From Steromphala cineraria (taxonomy: Eukaryota > Mollusca > Gastropoda > Trochida > Trochidae): a stretch of 64,000 nucleotides of DNA. Shown piece after piece: positions 13,101 to 24,459 of this stretch. How positions within the stretch are numbered: position 1 is the stretch's first letter; every line of letters begins with the position of its first letter. The notes beneath the pieces were generated by a model. The model was not told the origin of the DNA. It ran no database searches and saw nothing but the letters and a program-made list of their open reading frames with translations. The translations under genes and the position numbers were made by a program. Location: positions 34,421,607 to 34,485,606 of the forward strand of contig OU744724.1 of assembly GCA_916613615.1 (NCBI GenBank). The letters run 5' to 3'.

Positions 13101-15694
13101 CAAGGTGTGTGTTTTGTTAATAATATCACGAAGTATATGGTATATTCAACATCTATAAAGATATGTATACTAATGATACAAGGGTACGTATGCGATTCAT
13201 GACAACTGCCATTGTATGTTTTAATAACATCATTATTCTTATTGTTTTTATAAAGTTCAAAGTAAAAGGGAGAAATTCCGTGATTACAGTTGTGTAATTT
13301 TTAGCGGAATCCAAACATCCTACAATTTCGTTTATTTTAGTTTTGATTGAATGAACTATCTTGCATTGAAAGTTATGCAGTGAAAGCAACTGTATGCGTA
13401 GCAATTTCAAGGTACCAATGTACATATATTTAATCCAATGAGTTTAAAAGTGATATGTATAGGTTATATACTCCTTTGAGGTTGATATGGGATATACAGC
13501 CCGAGGCGAAGCCGAGGGCTTTATATCCCATATCAACTGAAAAGGAGTATATAACCGTCTTACACAACATGGGACATCATTTTAGAACTTATTTTTCTAT
13601 TTTGTTAAAAAAGATTTTAAAATAATTAGGAAAAAACAGTATTTTTCAGGCTGAAGTAATCCACATAACGCACCTAGGTCGTTATGTCAAACAGCAACCT
13701 GTAAAGACAAAGGAAATAATCTCCCGCGTTGTGTAAATCTAATTAGGCCCACGCCTGTATTGCGTCATTATGGCTGGACCTCTCGCGGAATCTCGCAGAC
13801 TCCCTTCTCCTTCCTTACAACGTCTCCGACTATGGTGTTATGCTGGAGAAGAGTCGCCAGGAGCTTGACCTAACACACGGCTCTGCACTCAGAAGTCAGA
13901 TAGCTAACTACTGTATGTAGTTTTTACGTTGGATGTTATTTGATTGCAAGGGGTGTGTTAACAAAGAACGGTAGGAGGAGTAGGGGATCGAACGGAATGT
14001 TGAGGGAGTTTCCCCCTTGAACTTTAGTAAATTATCTCCTCTTAAAGGGGCTGTAGCACGTTTTTAGGGGGAATATGAGGTGATGTCAGGAAAATAAAAA
14101 TTAATGGTTCCAATTGAAAGACAATATATTTATAAAAAATGGCCGCCAATGGATTTTATGTGAATCTTTGATTGGTGTGTGTAATGAGATTTTTGACATT
14201 ATCAAAATGATACATGTAGCAATAACCTACAACTATCAGTGAAAAAATTGAAATATAAAATTGTCAAAAAACGTGCTACTGTCCCTTTAAAATTTATGGA
14301 TCCATTAAATGTTATAGGAATAAATATTAGTTTGATTAAGTATGTCCAAGTAGCATCCCGTTGCATTTCTAGTTCAAGGATTCAAATAATTTAATTCAAG
14401 TATCTGTCATTTGAAATTAGCATTGCATGTAACAGTGTGAAATGAAGAATTTGATGTCTTTGTATTGTTTCATTATAAAAAAGACTAATAATGCAAAGGT
14501 AGAATACGTCACTCAAGTGAAAGTAACACGATCATTTACCTGAAGACAAAATAGGGTCTTTAGCGGCACTTGTAAGATCATTTATTTAAATGAATGAAAC
14601 GTATGAAAATACGTTCAAATGTAAAAGCAATCAACAATGCCCTTATTTTGTAAAATTGAAAATGTTCGAACACCCTATGTTTCCAAAGCCTTATGATTTT
14701 GATATTTATCGATAACAAACAGAAAAATAAACATCGTGTATTCCAGCTGCCCTCGAAGACGTGATAGGAAGCTTCCAAGTAGAGGCTGACAACTTCATGG
14801 ATAAAATCTCAACATTGAATAAAAGCGAGTAGGTATTTCTATACTGTTTTTCAAAACTGCATGTGGGTGTGTTATAATCTTACTTCTTTTGGCTGAAGTC
14901 TTCAAACGTTTGCTTTTCCTTCGCATATAAGTACTCATGCCTATCCTAAGATCGAATTGACAAAATCTTATTGCCTATAGTCTTTCACCTATGTTTCAAT
15001 GCATTTATAACCAATGAAATATCAATTTTAAACTCTATCGATTACTGTTACAATCTGATTGTCTTTGTGATAATTTAGCAGATAACTTTAATCACTTGTT
15101 TGACTTGAATCCGACAGAGTACTGGTTACAATATAATAAATGAGTCTTTTTTTCAATTAATGTGTTCATTTAGTATCATTCACTTATTTAGATATCGTAA
15201 TAAATACATCAACACTTATCTTTACTAACCCTTAGCACGCTAGCACTGAGACGGACAAACGATCAACTGATGCAACTGGAGAGAGCCTTCATAGATCCTA
15301 ATGGTCTGCCTGGGAGACCGCACTTCGGGTAGGTGTTCTCTCGTATACATGGGGATGTTGATGATTATGATGAGGATAAGGATGTTGTTGTTGATAATGA
15401 TAATACTGTTGGTAATGACGATTATGTTGATAATGACGAGGACGATGATTTTGATGGTGACGATGATATTGATAATAACGATGCCGTTAATGATGATTTA
15501 TGATGGTGTAAATGATGATTACGATGAAGAATATGAAGAAGATTGATGATGATAATGACGATGATAATGACGATGATAAGGTTATTGCTGTTGATGAGAA
15601 CGTTTTAATTGTTGATTGATGATTATTAAGATGTAATTGAAGATTATGATGAGCGGATGTTGGTGATGCTGGTGATAAAAATGATGATGATGAT

Positions 15695-15742
<48 letters not shown>

Positions 15743-16172
15743 AATGACTATGACTATGACTATGACTATGACTATGATTATGATTATGATAATGAAGATG
15801 ATGATGATAGGAGAGAACCAAAGATAGCCTTTTACAACAATCTCGTTGACTTAATATCCTAGTTTTATTATGAATCTATTCCTCTATACTACCACAGATA
15901 ATGTTATCATGTTTTGAATACATTATTTATTTTTTCAGTTTATACTGATTTGATATCTTTGCTCTTGCAGTCATCTGTTCCTGGCTCCAAGTAAACTAAA
16001 CATCTACGAAGGTTCCAGTTTTCCTGGCATAGAAGATTTGATACTTGAGTCGACGGAAGATGAAGTTGGCAAATGGGAACGCGTCAAACATCACTTCTCA
16101 GTCTTGCTTTTTACTATCCAATCAGCGGCGTCGACACTTAGAGATGTTGGAGAGTTTGTGGAAGGTTTATAG
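4188..16172 (+). CDS. glutamate carboxypeptidase II / NAALADase-family zinc peptidase (M28B), 18 exons
   Basis: Exons: 4188-4447, 4782-5070, 5410-5535, 5881-6058, 6415-6508, 6740-6832, 7360-7445, 7848-7967, 9486-9571, 10293-10356, 10853-10920, 11436-11527, 12204-12285, 13021-13104, 13747-13912, 14747-14828, 15236-15328, 15971-16172. Every junction is GT-AG and in phase; total 2265 nt, 754 residues, close to the ~750 usual for the family. A short N-terminal tail is followed by a Val-rich membrane segment (about 22-46), then a protease-associated domain, the M28 catalytic domain and the C-terminal dimerisation domain: a type II ectopeptidase. Zinc ligands are visible: H384 (GNHRDAW), D394, E433 with the catalytic E432 (WAAEEYGL), D461 ([10 protein letters not shown]) and H556 ([10 protein letters not shown]). 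The S1 arginine patch of human GCPII is not conserved (SGSDHAPF then SLEFGYR), and the pocket Lys before the conserved Tyr is Ile (LNIYEGS). The substrate is therefore probably not poly-glutamate; a NAALADL1-like aminopeptidase is plausible. AATAAA follows at 16346. Confidence 0.93.
4546..4616. repeat. 23-bp inverted repeat in peptidase intron 1
   Basis: GGTTAAAAGAAGTTTCAGAG and adjoining bases (4546-4569) pair with 4583-4605. The right arm's outer 11 bases are then duplicated (TTCTTTTAACC). It would form a stable hairpin. Confidence 0.55.
7060..7120. repeat. dispersed CTCTCCCC/GAGGCAGCT repeat, copy 1
   Basis: Contains CATTCTCTCC, CTGAGCTGCCTCTGTGGGGA and GAGAGAATG in a near-palindromic layout. 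Related segments occur at about 17830-17885, 42720-42810 and 60090-60145, so this is a dispersed repeat family. Here it lies in peptidase intron 6. Confidence 0.5.
7985..8347 (+). mobile_element. TTAA-type MITE, copy A (peptidase intron 8)
   Basis: Starts AAAGGGGCAGTAGCACGT and ends with a degraded complement (ACGTGCTACTCTCTCTTTAA in part). It has the family's internal landmarks: AATATGAGGTGATGTCAGG and AAATGGCCGCCAATGGA. No coding capacity. It starts only 17 bases past the exon-8 donor. Terminal decay suggests an older copy. Confidence 0.75.
11524..11627 (+). repeat. tandem 52-bp duplication carrying the exon-12 splice donor
   Basis: The segment beginning CTCTGTGAGTACC, which is the exon-12 end plus its GTGAGT donor, recurs 52 bases downstream with a second identical CT|GTGAGT. 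The copies share TACCTACCATGTA and ATAGCTTTAGT. Use of the second donor would add 52 bases and shift the frame, so the first is taken as authentic. Confidence 0.65.
12964..13014 (+). repeat. ATCATGT/ACCATGT short tandem repeat before the exon-14 acceptor
   Basis: A run of about six 7-9-bp units (ATCATGT, AGCATGT, ACCATGT) ends next to GTTGACAG, the acceptor of exon 14. It occupies the branch-point and polypyrimidine region. Confidence 0.6.
13462..13556. repeat. 95-bp imperfect palindrome (fold-back)
   Basis: GGTTATATACTCCTTTGAGG through GATATGGGATAT pairs with the reverse-complement arm ending GGAGTATATAACC. The inner part AGCCCGAGGCGAAGCCGAGG also folds. Lies in peptidase intron 14. Confidence 0.65.
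14042..14290 (+). mobile_element. TTAA-type MITE, copy B, internally deleted (peptidase intron 15)
   Basis: TTAAAGGGGCTGTAGCACGT at the left and ACGTGCTACTGTCCCTTTAA at the right. At 249 bp it is about 110 bp shorter than the other full copies because part of the middle is missing. TTAA is present at both ends. Confidence 0.8.
15345..15810. repeat. GAT/GAC-rich microsatellite in peptidase intron 17
   Basis: Degenerate trinucleotide and hexanucleotide runs of GATGAT, GACGAT and TATGAC type, starting about 17 bases after the exon-17 donor. The poly-Ser, poly-Asp/Met and His-rich open frames here are repeat artefacts. Confidence 0.9.
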
Positions 16173-16345
16173 AAAAGGGGACGTAATTGGAGCATTATAA
16201 TTTGCTTGATTGCATGAAATATAATTGATTGTACAATTTTTTTACGAACAGGCTACTATAACATGTTTGTTTTATATATCTTTTTACAAAAAGAAACATA
16301 GGAACATGTGACCATGATGAACATTAGAACCAAATTCATGAAAAG

Positions 16346-16351
16346 AATAAA
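16346..16351 (+). terminator. polyadenylation signal AATAAA of the peptidase gene
   Basis: Canonical AATAAA 174 bases after the stop codon at 16170-16172, on the coding strand. Confidence 0.6.
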
Positions 16352-19300
16352 ATAGAATGAAATTATAGAATCCAATCTTGTACATAGTTTCTACTTATAA
16401 AGTAATAAATAATCGATATGACGTAACCAGTTAGTTGTCTTTGTGCGAATGAAGTGAGCAAAGGTTGGCAACGACTTTATCACGTCTTGTAGCAAAATAA
16501 TTTTGGTGTGTCAAAACTTATTTCTCAAAATATTTGATAAATATGTCTTCAGAATGTTTTATTCTCCCAGTTCAGTTCAGTTCCCAGTTTCAACAGCTCA
16601 GAAATTTCAATTATTCACGTAAAATATATCAAATTGAGCATTTTTTTCGCACAATTGCCTTGCAAATCGTTTTTCGGGTCCAATACCCTCACACTCTTCC
16701 GGTTTACGAAGTGAATAGCAAAAACTATAAGAAAAAGGGATTTAACTCTAAATAATGTTGTAATACATTGACATACTTATTCTTCGAATGGTACCGAGTT
16801 GAAATTTTAATGTTAAATAGTCATTTTGTTCAGTAAGTTTTCTTGGTTAGATTCACAGGAGAGTAAAACGCGTTTTCAACACCTTGTAATAATTTTAACG
16901 TTGAAATGTATGTTTCTGACGCAGAAATAAGTATGTTAATTAGTTGTAAATACCAATACCGTCACGGAAACTGTATACAATTATCTATTATTTGTTCCCA
17001 CATAGTTATACATCTGGTGATATTAACACATACATGTATAACATTTAGAAAGTTCACGTTTGTCATTCAGTCGTAAAAAAGCGCCTGTTACAAAATACTG
17101 TTTCTGACAAGTTCGTTCGTTGAATTTGATGTCCATTTCACTGTTGCTGTGACAACGCACGTGGATCCCGTGCAAATTGCTTTGCTGGTTTGTTTAATCT
17201 TCCATTGACATGGGCTATATCATGACATGTCTCTAAATGTATGGCAAATGTGCATTGTTTTAGAATTCTTATATATGTTTTGCATCACTAGGTACACTGA
17301 CTCGGCCTTGTTGTGAAAAAATAGTTATTTCAACACGTTAAAAGTCTATGGCTTATCTATAGATCCAATCAACGCTGTCCTTCTATAGTCGGTACCGCCT
17401 CCTTACGAACGAACTAACTCTCATTACTCATTAATCAACCTTTTTTGCTCGTTGTTAATGAAATTTGTATACCATAAATATGTAGATTTCTTGTTACAAT
17501 ACATTATGGCATTTGTTTTCAAAATGTTTAGTGCTAACTTTGATTTTGATCATTGTACTTTTGTGTTATGCAAATGATTCAACATGCACGAATGTTTGTC
17601 CTTGAAAATACAAAATTAATGTAACCTATTGCCATAATTGCCTTTAAGGGTATTGGGAATTACTTAGTTCGACGAAGGACCCCACTGAAAAATATGAAAT
17701 GTGCTTCGTCCTGATTCTCAATGTAAGTCATTGGAATTAACAGGAAACACTCGATTTGAATCGAGTATCATTCTCTACACAAACACAGAATCCTTGAACA
17801 TAGAGTCGGAAAAACGTATTGCACCTTGGATTACCCATTCTCTCCCCACTAAGGCAGCTCAGTCATACCCGAGTTAGCCTCTGTTCTATTACGGCTAATA
17901 CATGGGATAGAAAGGTTATGGACCCGAAGAACGATTTTAGAGGCAGCGTTGAGCGATTGAAATGCTCAATTAAGTATATTTTACGTGAATTATTAAAATT
18001 TCTGAGATGTTAGGAGAATATAACATTCTGAAGCATTTACGTTTTTATAAAATTTTTTGAGAACTAAGTTTTGACACCATTTTTTTTTATTCCAGGCAAG
18101 AGAAAGTCGTTGCCACCTTTTGCTCACTTCGTTCGCACATAGGGAAAACTGGTTTCTTTCATTATAAGTGCGCGAACGCTAAACGATTCAACCCACCATC
18201 ATTCATATACGAAGCAAAAAAACAGTTGTCTCGAGCCAATTTTGACAAGGTGTCAAAACATCAAACTGTCGCCCTTGAAAATCAAAACCATTCATAAACA
18301 TATATGTTCTCTTTTCAGTATCACTCTTAAAAATATACCAAATGATCACAAGTTCGGTTCGGTTTGTTTGAAGGGGCGCAACCGCCTCTTTTTGTTTGCT
18401 AACAAGAATTAGTTCCATTATTTCGAAAGAATAGACTCACTTCCAAAAGTAGTAGGGATCTTTAGTTTCTCTTAAGATAAAATTAGTCATAATCAAATAA
18501 CCAGTATGGACATTTAAGATAATTAGGATGTTCGCTGTGCACTTATTGCGCATGACTAAACTGACAACATGCACTAAAAATCGTTTATGATAGTGACGTA
18601 GTATCAGAGGTCTATCCAGAACCTTACTCAATACCTTATCGTTGTGAGGCAGCTTGAGAGCATGGGCCATCCAGAGAACTATGCCAGATGGAGCTTAAAT
18701 GCTCCTGGTAGGGTCAGCCAAGCTGACAGGTGGACGGGTATATGTAGAAGCCAGAACCAAATATTTAGTCGTTCTGAACGGTATCGGACTTCCATGGACG
18801 CCTAAAACGGATGTACCGCGAAGCATAATTTTCAGTGCGGGAGAAAGTACTGTTTAGCCTAATCCTAACCTTGCTTATCAAAACAGCGGGAGTAACTAAG
18901 GCATATATTAAATTGATGCATGTTATCAAGAAAATATGTTTTGGAGAAAAAAATAAACCCTGCTAAAACCTGCTGTGTTTCTCTTACTATCACTTATCTT
19001 ACTATCCGTATGTTCACTTATCCATTCGATCACTTTCTCCATGATCTGTCCGATATCATTAAGATGACAACACCTTCGTGTTTAATATCTTAAATATTGT
19101 TGAAAATACATTAAACACCACTAAACAAGTCACTCACTCAATTAGATGTTTTATAACTTTCCTACTGAATGATACAAACGACAATGATTCAGTATCTGCC
19201 CAACGATTTTCATCTTTATGCAATATCGCTCATATCCTATGCAGGATAACGTCTATATTCCACATGGCTAATCACAGTATGATGTATGAAAGTGAGTGGG

Positions 19301-19581
19301 CATTGACAGTAAAACCATAAGATCATTACGGACATGTGACTGTTATATGTTTCATTGGAGGAATAATAATGTTACATAACTTACACGGGATTTCCAGTAT
19401 GGTTTAGCTCTCACGTTCTTTCACTGAAGTCGACCGTCGGGCAATACGATCAAGCCGATGAAGAGGTCAACTAAACTTTTGTTAAAATAATGTTGTACGT
19501 GAAACATTTATCTTGTGTGTAGTTATTATCCTACCAATGATTTGATAACTATTCCAATCATATTGACAAAGGATTTGATAT
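16352..19581. other. intergenic stretch with one dispersed repeat copy
   Basis: No coding exon recognised. About 17830-17885 holds another copy of the CATTCTCTCCCCAC / GGCAGCTCAGTCATACCC dispersed repeat. The rest is AT-rich with only short unsupported frames. Confidence 0.5.
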
Positions 19582-20023
19582 ATAGAGGATATCTTTTGTT
19601 TTGAGTGTGATATCACTTATCTCTCATCGAGTGACGGGGTAGAACCAGTATTTTCACGAGTGGCGCAGCCACGAGTGAAAATATAGGCTCTACCCCGTCA
19701 CGAGATGAGAGATAAGTGATATCACACTCAAAACAAAAGATATTCTGTTTATTATATGTCTCTGTGGTCGAAAATGTGGTAATTTATGTCAAAATGGTCT
19801 TGACTCGAGAGTATTCAGGCGACGTCATACCATTGTTGATCGTAACTTAGCGACGGCGATGACGTCGCGTTGATTGTAGAAGTGACGTCAAGCCATTGTA
19901 CACATGACGTCATCGCCTCTGTGATATTTTCACTGACTTGAAAAAGTGATATCACACTCAGTGGCGAGAACACTTTTCTAAAACTGAGAAAACTCAGTCT
20001 CTCACCGCTTAGCATATAATAAA
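19582..20023. mobile_element. 442-bp fold-back element, copy 1
   Basis: The left part is a long hairpin: ATATCTTTTGTTTTGAGTGT through GGGGTAGA pairs with TCTACCCCGTCACGAGATGA through AAAAGATAT, around ACGAGTGGCGCAGCCACGAG. The right part has several GACGTC palindromes and is bounded by TTATTATATG and CATATAATAA. A second copy of the same length starts 591 bases downstream in the same orientation. No transposase frame. Confidence 0.75.
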
Positions 20024-20172
20024 AAGTAGAACATGATACTAATACACATTCAGTGTATTACATTCCTACTGTTCATAAGGAACTAAATGGACAGGGGATA
20101 TAGAAGTTTCGTTTTACTTTCAAAAAGGTGAGGTCACTCAAAAGTATTGTTAAAATTATCGGAAATTGATAA

Positions 20173-20614
20173 ATAGAGGATATCTTTTGTTTTGAGTGTG
20201 ATATCACTTATCTCTCATCGAGTGACGGGGTAGAGCCAGTATTTTCACGAGTGGCGCAGCCACGAGTGAAAATATAGGCTTTACCCCGTCACGAGATGAG
20301 AGATAAGTGATATCACACTCAAAACAAAAGATATTCTGTTTATTATATGCCTCCGTGGTCGAAAATTTGGTAATTTATGTCAAAAAGGCTTTGACTCGAG
20401 AGTTTTCTGGCGACGTCATGCCATTGTTGAGCGTAACTTAGCGACGGTGATGACGTCGCGTTGATTGTAGAAGTGACGTCAAACCATTGTACACATGACG
20501 TCATCCCCTCTGTGATATTTCCACTGACTTGAAAAAGTGATATCACACTCAGTGGTGAGAACACTTTTCTAGAACTGAGAAAACTCAGTCTCTCACCGCT
20601 TAGCATATAATAAA
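20173..20614. mobile_element. 442-bp fold-back element, copy 2
   Basis: Same length, orientation and architecture as the copy at 19582, differing by scattered single substitutions, and separated from it by about 150 bp of unrelated DNA. Either a short-range duplication or two insertions of one family. Minus-strand frames of 66-120 codons overlapping both copies are shared only because the element is repeated. Confidence 0.75.
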
Positions 20615-21399
20615 TACAAAAAAAATCATCATATATTTTTTGCAAACAAGGAAAAATGTAGCATTTTGAGATACAATCCAATGCTTCTGGATTTAAATGA
20701 AACAATATACTTTACAAGATTCTAAGGTTTTACTGTTAGAATGGTTGTACTTGACATATGCCGGAAAGAAACGTTTAAAAATGCTGCATCGATCCCTTCA
20801 GTAAAATATGTATTCGACATGAAACACATGTGACTCACATGGAATATATGATACAGTGTCATGTAAGATTTACAATGTTTATCGAACAAGCCAACACAAT
20901 AAGCACAGTGTCATTCTAGCATTGATCTGTTCCCAGTTATAAATTTGTTTGTCACAGATGTGGATGCAATGGTTTCTGAGAAATGACATACATATCAAAT
21001 ACAAATAAAATATTTACATGTACTTTTCCATTTAAAGATAAAAGCTGTCTCTTGTATTGATAAAGGTAAGACCTATATTTGAGGAATAAATATTTGAAAT
21101 ACAAAATATTTTCACTAATTACTTAATTTCAATGATTATATTTTCTTTTGCGGGTCTTTTGTGGTCGATATATTATTTGATAACCCACTTATTCAATACA
21201 CCCTTAAATAAAAGAACAGTCATTAATTGATTATCGATATAATTTTAATCATGTCGTTGAAATCGCCTTCTAATGAGTAGGAGAGAGGAAATGTTAGAAT
21301 TAAAATACAAGTTATGATCAATGTTGCATTTCCAATTTATCTATTTGGAAAAAGGTTTAATTATTTACTTTCCGATGGATTACTTAGCATACGTAGAAA
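20615..21399. other. intergenic DNA, no gene recognised
   Basis: AT-rich sequence with many stops in all frames and no repeat or RNA signal that I can support. Confidence 0.5.
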
Positions 21400-23050
21400 T
21401 TATTTCTGTTCATATAGATTCTTTTATATTGACTGCATCATTATGACCCTTCTAATTTGACCATGTTATTTGATTAATAATACTCTGTTTTTATCAACTG
21501 TTTTGCAAAAAGTGACCTACGCACCATCCAAGGCCAAATGACAGTTGTTTTACCAAAAATGTACCTCAGAACGGAACACTCTATGCAAAGGAATATTTAT
21601 TGTTTGTTAAGAGACCTGTTGACACGCTGATATGCTGAACATGTACAGTTATTGTGAATGTTGGCTAATTCTACATACGAAATCTACACACCCTTTTCAA
21701 TATAAGTATAGATTGTCTTGAATTCTTTAACATCGCTTGAAGAGTAACAGAATGATTTTTTTGGTACAAAAAATATAAAGTTAGATTAATGAGTATCAGT
21801 ACCTGAAAAATATTTCTCTAAAAATTATTTAAAAGAATATAAGTAAAGAGCCTCATACAAATGATTATTTCAATTATTGTACTAATATTAAGATTGAGAA
21901 GTTGCTTTACAACGATAGGTTGAGGTCAAAATATAATTATACCCCACTTCCGGTCTCGTTGCTATGGTTTCCTTTGTTCTAACTGCATATATATTGACCG
22001 ATACACCACAACTTTTCTAATACACCTATTCTTTTTTTGCACACCCACATGTGTAGAGAATTTCAACTTTGGCAAATCAACGGAGTTGTAAAATTTAGAA
22101 TTCTGAGAAATTTTAAACGACCAAAGTTGGAATCGAACCAGGGGCCTTAATATTGCGATGCAACGCCTCTATAACTGCAGCATGTGTTAGACTATGAAGC
22201 ACTGTTCAAAGGTGTACCCTGTTTAATGCCCACCTTCGACGCTGCTAATTCCAGAGCCTCACGACCAAGGTTACAGCTTACTTTACACAGATAACATTCG
22301 ATTAAATGCTTTGCCTTGGAAGAGTATAAAGGATTTCAACAAGGACATATTGCTCTCCACTATGACACTTTACGCTGGGTACGAGCATATTTGTACATGC
22401 TAAAATACCTAAAACAATAATGTCATATTTAACACAGCTTTGATGTTCTAGTGTAACAAAAAGTGATAATCTGTTCGTGTAATGTTACTCTTTAACACAT
22501 GTACTAAAAATTCATTACCTTTACCTTCGACAAAGAGTTAAAACCTGCCATACAAACATCTCTTTATTATAAAACGACTGTGTTGCTTGTTAATGTGAAT
22601 GATAGCTTTGTTGAAGCGGTAGTGACTGCACCTTGTATCACACAGATCAATCAAACATAGCTTTGAAATTGCTACTGTGCTGTACGATATATGTTGATTG
22701 CCTGTGAGTTGACAAGCTATATCAATTGGTGAACTATCAATAGTTCTTCATGATGATAATGAAGCTCAAGAATACGTGATGAGAGAATATCATTGTATAA
22801 TAGATCAATTTGTGAGTCTTGATACTATTTACTCTAGGTATATATACAAAACGTTTTTTGATTGATTGTCTTTATATAACATTCTGGTGCAAAGGGACTA
22901 AGAGATGATTAGATTTTCTTTTTAGGGGACATCTTTTTAAATTGGTAAACTATCTATTTTCGCGTTGAGAAGAACATATTGCAAATCTTAACAAATCTGC
23001 TCGAATTGTTGGTTTAAACAAAATATGGATATAAAATTTAAGGACTCTCG
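21400..23050. repeat. old duplicated block, copy 1
   Basis: Ordered stretches resemble those in 24460-26530: TATAGATTCTTTTATATTGA; CTTTGAAATTGCTACTGTG; the GATAATGAAGCT context; AGGTATATATACAAAACG; ATATGGATATAAAATT. Spacing differs by about 250 bp along the block, so one copy carries insertions. No coding potential survives in either. Confidence 0.55.
22120..22205 (-). repeat. tRNA-like relic
   Basis: On the - strand there is a B-box-like GGTTCGATTCC with a matching T-arm context. No complete cloverleaf. Probably a decayed tRNA-derived repeat. Confidence 0.3.
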
Positions 23051-23859
23051 TTAAAACAAAACAAAATGGCGTTTTCTTAACATAGCATTCTTTTTATAAA
23101 GATCATTTGTAGTTGTTTTCAGTATTTACATTAGTCCTGACCCATTCGTCAGATGACAGTAAACACATAGCAACGTTTGAAAACTAGCGTAACTAGGCAA
23201 CATATAAACATTACTAGGAACTTATTACAAAGGGCAGCATTTCACAACTCTAACTAGAAACACAACTGTACTCTGATCTACAACAATGAATATACAACAC
23301 GGTCGTTAATATTTCATTCATTAATCATCATATGCTGCATTGACCATTGACTGCGACGGACAACCTGTATACATGTACTGTCTAAGCATTGACTGGACAT
23401 TTTCTAACCTTTCAGTGATATTCTGATTAGGGTTAGTATATATGAACTACAATAAATATCCACACATCTTGTCCACGCGGAAATGTCATTTCCCAAAAAT
23501 TTGTAGGACATCACTGAATCATATTTCTCAGCTTTTATTCACTTCAGCAAGACTTTTGTTCAGTATTATAGCTTCAAGCCTTGGGAAAACATCGAGTATG
23601 CCGTTAAAGTGAAAACTCGCCTTCCGAGTAACTCTGGACAATGTTTTTCATTTCCTCATGCTTTTTAACCTAGAACCATGTTTTGTTTATATCCATTGAA
23701 GGAACTTAAAGAATGTCATTTTAGGTTACTCTAGTATTTGTACAGATCCACACATAACGTTCTTCTTTTAACATGCATTCCCTCATTTGATATTGCAACA
23801 AGTTGTAGATGATGCTATCGATCTTTTCCTTATGTAACAGAAGTGATTGTGAGATCACC

Positions 23860-23990
23860 GTCATCGGGATTCGAACCCGGGAACTCCAGGTTGAGAGACG
23901 GCAACTTTAAGGATTCGGCTAAAAATATATCACTCTAGCCAAGGCCAGTAGGAATGCTGATACCTCACCCTGCCGCACTGAGGAAATGGT
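23860..23990 (-). repeat. tRNA-derived repeat fragment
   Basis: On the - strand CCCGGGTTCGAATCCCGATG forms a T-arm with an intact B-box. The 5' half is not a normal tRNA, so a SINE-like fragment fits better than a gene. Confidence 0.4.
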
Positions 23991-24459
23991 AGACTAACAT
24001 TTAGTCGCAGTATATTTTTTTTCAATATTGACAATATTTTTCAACAAATCATGTATTATAACAAAATGGAGCCTAGAAGATGCTTTAACCTAAACCTGAG
24101 CAATTTAGACTTGCTATACTTTTCTAGACTTGGTTGGTCATCAATTAAATATTTTTGCTTTAGGGTCTGGATGACAGACTAAAGAAATGGTTCTTGATAT
24201 ATCAATTATGTTTCGAAAGAACGCCCTAACATAAATAGTGACAAGTTTGGTAAATCAGAGTAATTTTGAAAGTATATAGCGTCACAGCAATATGATGGAA
24301 AAGAAATGCTGTTTGAGCTTTTGATTCAGTTCACTGTGGCCGTTCTATTTGATGTAAATTTCAATATATGTTCAATACATGTTTTAATCCAATTTTTAAA
24401 TTATAAGTAAAGTCCAATGCATCTAATTAATAATCAACATTTTGGATATTTATATCTCA

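Noticed and set aside
15301..15821. Poly-Ser, His-rich and Met/Ile-rich frames in the GAT/GAC microsatellite
   Set aside because: They arise from the trinucleotide repeat in an intron and exist in several frames on both strands.
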